Shown here: positions 26,033-33,099 of the stretch, one piece after another | Numbering within the stretch: position 1 is the stretch's first letter | Layout of the letters: every line of letters starts with the position of its first letter | NCBI GenBank assembly: GCA_002451085.1 | Contig: DKBE01000017.1 | Location: forward strand, 2,251-35,349 | Reading direction: 5' to 3' | Origin: Proteobacteria bacterium UBA6908 | GTDB taxonomy: Bacteria > Pseudomonadota > Gammaproteobacteria > Acidiferrobacterales > UBA6901 | DNA length: 33,099 nt | Program-made: the position numbers and the translations under genes | Notes under the pieces: generated by a model | Database searches by the model: none | What the model saw: only the letters and a program-made list of their open reading frames with translations | What the model was told of the DNA's origin: nothing

Positions 26033-26533
26033 ATGGCTACTCGTAGCGAAACACCCCGCTGCGCCGGGCTCTTTCGACAATTGGCCGCCATCGTCTATGA
26101 CAGCCTGCTGGTGATTGCACTCTGGTTTGCTGTTGGGGCGCTGATGCTGTTGCTGAGTGGCGGGCGCCTGAGCGCACCGGACCGACCTGGTTGGTTGTTG
26201 ATGCTCTTCCAGGGGACGCTGCTGTTCACAACCTGGCTGTTTTTCGCATGGTTCTGGACTCATGGTGGACAGACGCTCGGCATGCGGGCCTGGCGCCTGA
26301 AACTGATCGGAAGGCACGGCGAGCCTGTGAGCTGGACTCAGACCATCGTGCGTTTTGTGGCGGCCCTTGTTTCAGCTGGCGCGTTCGGTCTCGGGTATCT
26401 GTGGGCAGTGATTGATCCGGACCGTTGTCGTTGGCACGATCGCCTTTCCGGCACCCGCCTCGTGCTGGTCCCGAAGTCCGGCTCCGGGACTTCCGTCAGC
26501 GGAGCCGTCGCAGAAACACAAGGGCCGCAATGA
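26033..26533 (+). CDS. RDD family membrane protein
   Basis: 166 aa with three hydrophobic helices. Family marks: N-terminal Arg and Asp in RQLAAIVYDSLLVIALW, and the C-terminal WAVIDPDRCRWHDRLSGT. The central GGQTLGMRAWRLKLI is also typical. Function within the family is mostly unknown; some members affect ion or osmotic homeostasis. The 3' end overlaps the convergent lptG by 38 bases, so there is no room for a separate terminator. Confidence 0.9.
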   Translation: MATRSETPRCAGLFRQLAAIVYDSLLVIALWFAVGALMLLLSGGRLSAPDRPGWLLMLFQGTLLFTTWLFFAWFWTHGGQTLGMRAWRLKLIGRHGEPVSWTQTIVRFVAALVSAGAFGLGYLWAVIDPDRCRWHDRLSGTRLVLVPKSGSGTSVSGAVAETQGPQ

Positions 26534-27560
26534 AGAACATCGTGGTCGGCAGGAGCGCGCCAATGACGGCGGGAATGTTAAACAATAATCCAAAGTAGCC
26601 AAATCCTCGGCTGATCACAAAAAAGGCCAGTCCGATCACAATCCCGGTAAACAGCCGTGCACCCAGCCCACCGCTGCGCAGCTGGCCAAATACGAACGGA
26701 ATGGCCAGCACCATCATGACCACTGTTGAAAACGGCGCCGCCAGCTTCTGCCAGAAGGCCAGGGCATATGGACCGGTGTTCTGCTTGTTCTGCTCCAGAT
26801 GCCGGATATAGCGATACAGTTGCACGACCGACAGGCTCTCCGGCCGGACCGTAAATACCGTAAACAGGTCGGGAGATATGCTCGAATCCCACGACATTTC
26901 CGTGACACGCTGACTGTGGACACGATTCTCGGCCAGTGTACTCTCGTTCACCCCGATCAATTTCCACTGACCCTGAGCATGCTCCCCGCGCAGTGCGTGA
27001 GTGTGTTGCTGCATGCGGTTTTTCTCGTCAAAGCGATATATATCGATATTGAGCAGACTAAAGTCCGGCAGAACTTCAGAGACATGCACATAAGCCTGAC
27101 CGTCGCGAAGCCACATGCCAAAATCATTCTGCTGCTTGACCCGAATATTCAAAGCCTCGGAGCGCCCGCGTTCGGCCATGCTCTCGGTGACAGGTACCAG
27201 GAATTCGCTCATCAGGATAGCCGCCAGGGCCAGCAGCAGTCCGACCTTGATGGCCGCTGCCACGATTTGCAGGACCGAGACACCCGCTGCTCGCATTGCC
27301 GTCAATTCAGAGTCGACCGCCAGCGCCGACAGGCCCAGCGTGGTCCCCAGCAACGCGGCCATCGGAAAAACCTCATGCGTCTGTCTTGGCAGCGATAGCA
27401 GCACAAACCGAATTGCATCACCGAGCTGGTAATTGGCCTTGCCCACATCACCCAGCGCATCCACGAACTGGATGAACGTAAACAGTGCGAGTAACACGCC
27501 CAGGACCAACAAGGTGCTGGTCAGAATGGCCGAAGCCAGATACCGATCGAGCAGACGCAT
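26496..27560 (-). CDS. lptG: LptG, LPS export permease
   Basis: 354 aa. Inner-membrane subunit of the LptB2FG transporter that extracts LPS. N-terminal helices (ASAILTSTLLVLGVLLALFTFIQ and following), a periplasmic beta-jellyroll (LRDGQAYVHVSEV to WDSSISPDLF), and three C-terminal helices. The start is the ATG at 27560, which shares bases with the lptF stop; a GTG one codon earlier is the alternative. Translationally coupled to lptF. Confidence 0.94.
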   Translation of the reverse strand: MRLLDRYLASAILTSTLLVLGVLLALFTFIQFVDALGDVGKANYQLGDAIRFVLLSLPRQTHEVFPMAALLGTTLGLSALAVDSELTAMRAAGVSVLQIVAAAIKVGLLLALAAILMSEFLVPVTESMAERGRSEALNIRVKQQNDFGMWLRDGQAYVHVSEVLPDFSLLNIDIYRFDEKNRMQQHTHALRGEHAQGQWKLIGVNESTLAENRVHSQRVTEMSWDSSISPDLFTVFTVRPESLSVVQLYRYIRHLEQNKQNTGPYALAFWQKLAAPFSTVVMMVLAIPFVFGQLRSGGLGARLFTGIVIGLAFFVISRGFGYFGLLFNIPAVIGALLPTTMFFIAALVFLRRLR

Positions 27561-28678
27561 CACGCCAGCGGCCTTGCGCGCAGGCGGCGCCAGCTTGGCA
27601 ACAGCGGCAAATTACGGGCTCGCCGCAGGAACAGCAGTACGCCGACCGCAATGAACAGCAAATGCACCCACCAGAGGCCAACGCCACCGGGAAGACGACC
27701 GCGTTTCAGCATGGCATCGCCAATCCCTAACAGATTGCTGTAGAAGAAATAGGCGATGATGGCCACAAACAGGCTCAGGTAACGTCCCTGCCGCGGATGG
27801 CTGTGGGCAAACACCAGAGCAAACAGTGTGAGCACGATCAGGGCCACCGGCTTCGACACGCGCCAGTGCCACTCGGCAGCGGCGCCCGGCGATGAATCGC
27901 GCAGCAATTGCGCGCTCGGCATGCCGTGATAGGTGGTACGGCGCACCGCCGGAGCCGGTAACTCGACGCGGATACGGTAACGCTCGAAGTCAATAATGCG
28001 GTAATCGCCCTGCCCGGGCACTCCGTCATAGCGCACTCCGTCACTGAGCTCCAGGATTCGGTCGTTGCCTGCCTTGTCCTGAATTTCCCGTCCGCTGCGG
28101 GCCACCAACACGCCCTGACGACCCAGATGACTGGTCGCCGCGAACACCTGCTGCATCAGACCATCCCGGCCCATGCTTTCGACGTAGTAGACACCGCCTT
28201 CGTTGCCCTTGGACCGTGAAATCTCGTTGAATACGCCCGGCGCAATGGCGGCGGCTTCATAACGGCTGGTCTCGTCCTGTTTGATCTGGGCAATCAGCAT
28301 CGAAGCAATCGGAGCCAGATAAAAGGACAGTATGGCAATGATCATTGCAAAACTCGCCGCCATCACCAGCACCGGACGCAACAGTTGTGTCAGTCCGATC
28401 CCGCAGGCCGCCAGTACAGTCATCTCGTTGTCGCGGTACCAGCGTCCGAGCGTCAGCAATAATCCGATATAAAAAGCCAGCGGGAGCATCAGGCTCAGCA
28501 CTTCCACCGTTTGCAGGCCGAGCATGGTGAACACGAACTTGGCCGGGAAACTGCCGGCGGCGGCCTTGGCCAGGATCTTCACCAGGCTGACCACCATGAA
28601 AAGCGCGACAAATATGAAAGCCACCGCCAGGGTGGTGGTGGTCAACTCGCGAGCCAGCGACCGCTTGATGATCTGCAT
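27560..28678 (-). CDS. lptF: LptF, LPS export permease
   Basis: 372 aa. Partner of LptG, with the same plan of three N-terminal helices, periplasmic jellyroll (GVYYVESMGRDGLMQQVF) and three C-terminal helices (PVALIVLTLFALVFAHSHPRQGRY). The N-terminal MQIIKRSLARELTTTTLAV is typical. It is divergent from pepA, the arrangement seen in many gammaproteobacteria. Confidence 0.95.
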   Translation of the reverse strand: MQIIKRSLARELTTTTLAVAFIFVALFMVVSLVKILAKAAAGSFPAKFVFTMLGLQTVEVLSLMLPLAFYIGLLLTLGRWYRDNEMTVLAACGIGLTQLLRPVLVMAASFAMIIAILSFYLAPIASMLIAQIKQDETSRYEAAAIAPGVFNEISRSKGNEGGVYYVESMGRDGLMQQVFAATSHLGRQGVLVARSGREIQDKAGNDRILELSDGVRYDGVPGQGDYRIIDFERYRIRVELPAPAVRRTTYHGMPSAQLLRDSSPGAAAEWHWRVSKPVALIVLTLFALVFAHSHPRQGRYLSLFVAIIAYFFYSNLLGIGDAMLKRGRLPGGVGLWWVHLLFIAVGVLLFLRRARNLPLLPSWRRLRARPLA

Positions 28679-28851
28679 GCCGCTAACGGGAATGACGGAT
28701 GGCGTGGAAAGATGGCCGAAAGCGGCCTAAAGATGGAATCATTGTGAAAATCCGCCAAATCAACAAGAATTCCCTCCGACCCGAACCCGGAGCGTTGTAA
28801 TATCCATGGGTTAGCGGTGACAGGTACCGCGGTCGACAGGCACTATACCAT

Positions 28852-28875
28852 AAAAAAATCCCGGCAATTTCCGGG
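28852..28875 (-). terminator. minus-strand rho-independent terminator upstream of pepA
   Basis: Read on the minus strand: CCCGG-AAATTG-CCGGG followed by A and seven T. It lies in the divergent gap, about 20 bases before the pepA ATG and 170 bases upstream of lptF. It would stop transcripts running antisense out of pepA before they reach lptF. Confidence 0.5.
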
Positions 28876-28894
28876 GTACATCACGGGAGCAGGC

Positions 28895-30397
28895 ATGGAA
28901 TACACGGTCAAAAGCGGAGACCCCGAGAAACAGCGCAGCGGTTGCGTCGTCATTGGATTGTTTGAGGGCCGCAAACTGGCACCGGCCGGCAAACGGCTGG
29001 ATGAGGCGGCGCAAGGTGCCCTCGCGGCCTTTCTGCGGCGTGGTGATATAGACGGCAAGTCCGGGCAAAGCCTGATGCTGCACAACCCACCCAACCTGTT
29101 ATGCGAACGACTGCTGTTCATCGGCTGCGGTCGGGAAAAGGAATTTCACGAAGGACGATACCGCGACGCGGCGACCCTGGCGGCCAGAACCCTGGCCAGT
29201 GCCGGGGCCAGCGAAGCCGTCAGCTACCTGACCGAACTCGAGGTCAAGGGACGGGACATTGCCTGGAATCTGCGGCATGCCGTCGAATGCACGGAAGCGG
29301 CGCTCTACAAGTTTGATCGCATGAAAAGCCGGAAATCCGACAAGAAGCAGTCGTGGCGCAAGCTGGTGTTGACTGTCGGAAAACGCAGCGAACTGGCCAT
29401 TGGTGAAACCGCCGTGCACCAGGGCCTGGCCATCAGCGCCGGGATGAATCTGGCACGCGACCTCGGTAACCTGCCGGGAAATGTCTGCACCCCCGCTTAC
29501 CTTGCCGACCAGGCGCGCGAGCTCGAACACCAGTACGGCGTGAAGACCACGGTGCTGGAACGCGAAGACATGGAAAAGCTCGGCATGGGCGCATTACTTT
29601 CCGTGGCCCGCGGCAGTCGCCAGCCGCCCAAGCTCATCACCATCGAGTATAACGGTGGCAAGGATGAGGAACCGCCCGTTGCCCTGGTCGGCAAGGGCCT
29701 GACCTTCGACGCCGGCGGCATTTCGATCAAGCCGGCGGCTGCCATGGACGAGATGAAATACGACATGTGCGGCGGTGCTACCGTGCTCGGCGTACTCAAG
29801 GCCTGCGCCGAGCTGAAGCTGCCGATCAATGTAGTCGGTGTCATTCCCAGCTCCGAGAATCTCCCGGACGGCGACGCCAACAAACCGGGTGACATCGTGA
29901 CCTCCATGTCCGGCCAGACCATCGAGGTGCTCAACACCGATGCCGAGGGCCGACTGATCCTGTGCGACGCCCTCACCTATACCGAGCGCTTCAATCCGGT
30001 CGCCGTGGTCGACATCGCGACCCTGACCGGCGCCTGCGTGATTGCGCTGGGCAAGCACGCCTCGGGACTCTTGAGCAACAATGACCCATTGGCGCGCGAA
30101 CTGATGAATGCCGGACGTTACGCCTGGGACCGTGCCTGGCAGTTGCCGCTGTGGGACGAATACCAGAAGCAGCTCGACAGCAATTTTGCCGACATGGCCA
30201 ACATCGGTGGTCGCGAGGGTGGCACCATCACCGCGGCCTGCTTTCTCGCGCGCTATGCCAAGAAGTTCAAGTGGGCCCATCTCGATATCGCCGGGACCGC
30301 CTGGCTCACCGGCAAGGCCAAGGGTGGCACCGGCCGGCCGGTGCCCTTGCTCACCACCTGGCTGATTGAACGCAGCCAGGATCACCGCCGCTCATGA
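28895..30397 (+). CDS. pepA: leucyl aminopeptidase PepA
   Basis: 500 aa, close to the 503 of E. coli PepA. M17 dizinc aminopeptidase that releases N-terminal residues; in E. coli it also binds DNA at cer and carAB. Signature NTDAEGRL is present, with metal ligands in GKGLTFDAGGISIKP and the catalytic Lys and Arg in place. The ATG at 28895, with GGGAG before it, starts a conserved N-terminus (MEYTVKSGDPEKQRSGCVVI); the open frame continues 26 codons upstream without homology-like content. It overlaps holC by 4 bases. Confidence 0.96.
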   Translation: MEYTVKSGDPEKQRSGCVVIGLFEGRKLAPAGKRLDEAAQGALAAFLRRGDIDGKSGQSLMLHNPPNLLCERLLFIGCGREKEFHEGRYRDAATLAARTLASAGASEAVSYLTELEVKGRDIAWNLRHAVECTEAALYKFDRMKSRKSDKKQSWRKLVLTVGKRSELAIGETAVHQGLAISAGMNLARDLGNLPGNVCTPAYLADQARELEHQYGVKTTVLEREDMEKLGMGALLSVARGSRQPPKLITIEYNGGKDEEPPVALVGKGLTFDAGGISIKPAAAMDEMKYDMCGGATVLGVLKACAELKLPINVVGVIPSSENLPDGDANKPGDIVTSMSGQTIEVLNTDAEGRLILCDALTYTERFNPVAVVDIATLTGACVIALGKHASGLLSNNDPLARELMNAGRYAWDRAWQLPLWDEYQKQLDSNFADMANIGGREGGTITAACFLARYAKKFKWAHLDIAGTAWLTGKAKGGTGRPVPLLTTWLIERSQDHRRS

Positions 30398-30819
30398 CTC
30401 GGGTAGATTTCTACCTCTTGGGCGAGGGTAGCGATCGCCGCGAAATATTCGCCTGCCGTCTGGCCGAGAAGGCCTATCGGCTGGGCCACCGGGTTTACCT
30501 GCTGGCCCCGGACCCGACGGCCGCGACCGAACTCGATGACCTGTTGTGGACGTTCAGCCAGGGAAGCTTCGTGCCCCATGCGCTGCTCGATAGCGATCCG
30601 GCCAGCACAGAGCAGCCGGTGCTGGTTGGCCACACCGAGCCGCCCGCCGGTTTCAATGATGTCCTGATTACGTTATCCGGTGAGGCACCGCCGTGGTTCA
30701 ATCGGTTTGCGCGCGTGGCGGAACTCGTGGGGGCCGATGACCCGGAAAAGGCACGGGCCCGCGACCGTTTCCGTTTCTATCGGGAACGCGGAGCCACGCC
30801 AGAGACCCGCCCGTTATGA
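30394..30819 (+). CDS. holC: HolC, DNA polymerase III chi subunit
   Basis: 141 aa. Clamp-loader subunit that links the replisome to SSB. Typical N-terminus TRVDFYLLGEGSDRREIFACRLAEKAYRLGHRVYL, with the conserved DDLLWTF and SGEAPPWFNRFARVAEL segments. The pepA-holC-valS order is well known in Gammaproteobacteria and supports the call. Confidence 0.95.
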   Translation: MTRVDFYLLGEGSDRREIFACRLAEKAYRLGHRVYLLAPDPTAATELDDLLWTFSQGSFVPHALLDSDPASTEQPVLVGHTEPPAGFNDVLITLSGEAPPWFNRFARVAELVGADDPEKARARDRFRFYRERGATPETRPL

Positions 30820-30861
30820 CCGGTGCTTGGTCTGGCGCGCTGGCCGTCCTACACTAGACGC

Positions 30862-31833
30862 ATGAGCTCGACCCGCAAACCCAAGCCGCCGGATCGGGGA
30901 GCGCCGGATCACAAGCCCTCGCGCAAAGTGGCGCTGAATGAAGTCCTGCGCTCGCTGCAGGATCTGGTCCAGAACGAGCTGAACGTCGAATCGACCCCGG
31001 ACCAGGCACCCCCTGTCTCCAATCCCGCGATTCCGCCTCCTTCACCTGCCGCCGAACCGGCCGCTGTCCAGCCGGCATCACCGAACGCTGTACTGCCTGA
31101 CGTCGCGCTGGCGGACGAGACAATGCTCCTCGAATCCCGGCGCGTATCGAAATCAAAATCAAAAGCCGCGTCATCACCAGACAAAACGCGCGCTCAGCAG
31201 CCAGCAGGAGGCTTTCAGCAGGAACTTCCCTATCTCGATACTGATACAGCCACAGCATCCGCGTCAGCGAGCGAAACTGCCGTGGAAGCTCAGTCTCTGG
31301 CCGTAACGGCCGAACCGGCGGAAGCCGTAGCGGAAACCAGCGAAATTCCTGCCCTCGAGACGGCGACGTATGCGCCCGGGGACGAACCGGCTACAGAACA
31401 ATCGTTGCCAGAAGGCGGGACAGACGATCACCCGACGAATCTTGATCTGGGAGATGTGTCCGCGCTGCCCGTCGCCGACGACCTGCATCCCGCAAGCACG
31501 CCCATCGATGCAGGCAATGATGACAATCGATCCGATTTTTCGGTGAACGAGGATGATCTGATTGAGATCCCGGTACTGGAAGACGCCGTTGATCTTAGCG
31601 AGGCCATGGCGGATGAAGCGCTGCCGGCCGCCATTCGCCCCACACCTCGTCCAGCCGCAACGGAGGCACGACGGCTCGCCATCCAGGCGGCGGCACGCCT
31701 GAATGTCGCCCTGCGCAAGGAAGGCAAGCCGGTGCTGGCCAGTGATGTGATCGCACGGCTGGTGCGCGAACTGGAACAGGTGCTGGCGAACGATCCGTCA
31801 AACGTGGACAATACGCGGCCAAAATCACATTGA
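30862..31833 (+). CDS. Ala/Pro/acid-rich protein of unknown function
   Basis: 323 aa. The basic N-terminus ([21 protein letters not shown]) is followed by a predicted helix ([21 protein letters not shown]). The centre is about 200 residues of low-complexity Ala, Pro, Thr and Asp/Glu and is probably disordered. The end is a compact helical segment ([37 protein letters not shown]). No signal peptide. The layout, two helical ends joined by a flexible linker, suggests an adaptor. It separates holC and valS, which in many relatives are adjacent. ATG 30862 is chosen because the 13 residues before it lack a ribosome site. Confidence 0.7.
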   Translation: MSSTRKPKPPDRGAPDHKPSRKVALNEVLRSLQDLVQNELNVESTPDQAPPVSNPAIPPPSPAAEPAAVQPASPNAVLPDVALADETMLLESRRVSKSKSKAASSPDKTRAQQPAGGFQQELPYLDTDTATASASASETAVEAQSLAVTAEPAEAVAETSEIPALETATYAPGDEPATEQSLPEGGTDDHPTNLDLGDVSALPVADDLHPASTPIDAGNDDNRSDFSVNEDDLIEIPVLEDAVDLSEAMADEALPAAIRPTPRPAATEARRLAIQAAARLNVALRKEGKPVLASDVIARLVRELEQVLANDPSNVDNTRPKSH

Positions 31834-31888
31834 CCCGGCCTGCACACGGCAGGTCACGCCGTCCCGGTTTTCCTGGAATCATTCTGCT

Positions 31889-33099
31889 ATGAACAACCGT
31901 CCCGAACTGGACAAGGCCTACGAGCCTCACGCGATCGAAACCCGCATCTACCAGGCCTGGGAACAGGCCGGCTATTTCCAGCCGCGGGGCCAGGGCCCGG
32001 CCTACTGCATCATGATTCCACCGCCGAACGTCACCGGCAGCCTGCACATGGGTCATGCGTTTAACAACACCGTCATGGATGCACTCACCCGCTGGCACCG
32101 CATGTGCGGATTCAACACCCTGTGGCAGCCGGGAACCGATCACGCCGGCATCGCGACCCAAATGGTTGTCGAACGCCGGCTTAACGCCGAAGGCAAGACC
32201 CGCCACGACCTCGGGCGCGAAAAATTCATCGAGCGCGTATGGTCCTGGAAAGCCGAGTCCGGCGGCAATATCACACGCCAATTGCGGCGCATGGGTGCCT
32301 CGCTCGACTGGTCGCGCGAGCGCTTCACCATGGACACCGAGATGTCTTCAGCCGTCACCGAAGTATTCGTGCGCTTGCATGAAGAAGGTCTGATCTACCG
32401 CGGCAAGCGTCTTGTGAACTGGGACCCGGTTCTGCATACCGCAGTTTCTGACCTCGAGGTAATCGCTGAGGAAGAACAGGGATCGATGTGGAATATCCGC
32501 TATCCGATCCAGGGAACCAGTGAATTTCTCGTGGTCGCTACCACCCGCCCGGAAACCATGCTGGGCGACAGCGCCGTGGCCGTCAATCCGGAGGATGAAC
32601 GCTACAAGCATCTCATCGGCAAACAACTGGAACTGCCCCTCACCGGGCGATGCATTCCGGTGATTGCCGATGATTACGTCGACAAGGAGTTCGGTTCGGG
32701 TTGCGTCAAAATCACACCCGCGCACGATTTCAACGATTACGAGGTTGGTAAGCGGCATGACCTGCCGCAGATCAATATTCTCACGATCGATGCCAAGATT
32801 GACCTGCCGGGCTCGCCCTATCACGGTCTTGATCGCTACGCCGCCCGCAAGCAGATCGTCGCCGACCTCGACACCGCCGGCCTGCTCGCCGAAATCAAAC
32901 CGCACAAGCTGATGGTCCCCAGAGGCGACCGCTCCGGTGCCGTGGTCGAACCCTTCCTCACCGATCAGTGGTATGTACGCATCGCCCCGCTCGCGGAGCC
33001 GGCAATTCAGGCGGTCGAAGACGGGCGTATCCGGTTTATTCCCGAGAACTGGGCCAAGACCTACTACGAATGGATGCGCAACATCCAGGACTGGTGCAT
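31889..33099 (+). CDS. valS: valyl-tRNA synthetase (3' end outside window)
   Basis: The first 403 codons of a class I synthetase that charges tRNA-Val. N-terminal motif [16 protein letters not shown] holds the HIGH-type HMGH. The CP1 editing domain begins near [17 protein letters not shown], with the family sequence [15 protein letters not shown], and the frame is still open at the edge in WMRNIQDWC. The KMSKS loop and anticodon-binding domain would lie beyond the window. The start ATG has only a weak ribosome site, but the N-terminus [19 protein letters not shown] fits ValS. Confidence 0.96.
   Translation, partial: MNNRPELDKAYEPHAIETRIYQAWEQAGYFQPRGQGPAYCIMIPPPNVTGSLHMGHAFNNTVMDALTRWHRMCGFNTLWQPGTDHAGIATQMVVERRLNAEGKTRHDLGREKFIERVWSWKAESGGNITRQLRRMGASLDWSRERFTMDTEMSSAVTEVFVRLHEEGLIYRGKRLVNWDPVLHTAVSDLEVIAEEEQGSMWNIRYPIQGTSEFLVVATTRPETMLGDSAVAVNPEDERYKHLIGKQLELPLTGRCIPVIADDYVDKEFGSGCVKITPAHDFNDYEVGKRHDLPQINILTIDAKIDLPGSPYHGLDRYAARKQIVADLDTAGLLAEIKPHKLMVPRGDRSGAVVEPFLTDQWYVRIAPLAEPAIQAVEDGRIRFIPENWAKTYYEWMRNIQDWC

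Noticed and set aside
25858..26046. 62-codon open frame before the RDD gene
   Set aside because: No ribosome site; it overlaps the RDD start and has no recognisable features.
29594..30385. 263-codon minus-strand open frame
   Set aside because: Antisense to pepA, whose catalytic signature is intact.

Overview
The window reads as chromosome from a Gram-negative bacterium, most likely a gammaproteobacterium. The evidence is the pilS-pilR-pilA block, divergent lptFG and pepA-holC-valS arrangements, a System I (Ccm) cytochrome c maturation set, and LPS-export and outer-membrane proteins. Two multihaem cytochromes carrying about 39 haem-binding motifs point to a respiratory or lithotrophic electron-transfer lifestyle; that reading is inference. 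No rRNA, CRISPR array, transposase or phage gene was seen. Both edges cut genes: pilS at the left and valS at the right.

Layout. 1-3890: type IV pilus regulation and major pilin (PilS/PilR two-component system, a sigma-54 promoter, a structured ~200-nt leader, PilA, a strong terminator). 3920-9901: an accessory block with a GT41 O-GlcNAc-transferase-like enzyme, two small unknown genes, a StrF-like glycosyltransferase and a multi-spanning TPR protein like GT-C/TMTC enzymes; it may modify the pilin or another surface protein. 10163-10401: tRNA-Ala(CGC) and tRNA-Arg(CCT) with a perfect hairpin between them. 10444-13627: ccmABCDE and ccmG, mostly joined by 4-base overlaps. 13637-22119: the most unusual part, described below. 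22159-25528: ccmF-ccmH-ccmI on the minus strand. 25529-26032: an AT-rich divergent intergenic region with repeated palindromes and one perfect DnaA box. 26033-28678: an RDD membrane protein and lptF-lptG. 28895-33099: pepA, holC, an unknown low-complexity protein and valS.

The candidate new system is the 8.5-kb insert that separates ccmABCDEG from ccmFHI. It encodes a membrane-anchored flavoprotein with two altered ferredoxin motifs and an apparently circularly permuted FAD domain; a five-helix cytochrome b with two His-X13-His pairs; a 21-haem exported cytochrome built of triheme repeats; an 18-haem exported cytochrome built of seven 47-residue diheme repeats plus a CX3CH site; a small exported protein with an AMIN-like look; and an exported two-SPOR/helical-repeat protein ending in a probable outer-membrane beta-barrel. 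Together they suggest an electron route from cytoplasmic NAD(P)H or ferredoxin, or from quinol, through the inner membrane and across the periplasm to an outer-membrane porin, i.e. a porin-cytochrome conduit. The flanking haem-attachment machinery would supply it. The conduit is inferred from domain content and gene order, not demonstrated.
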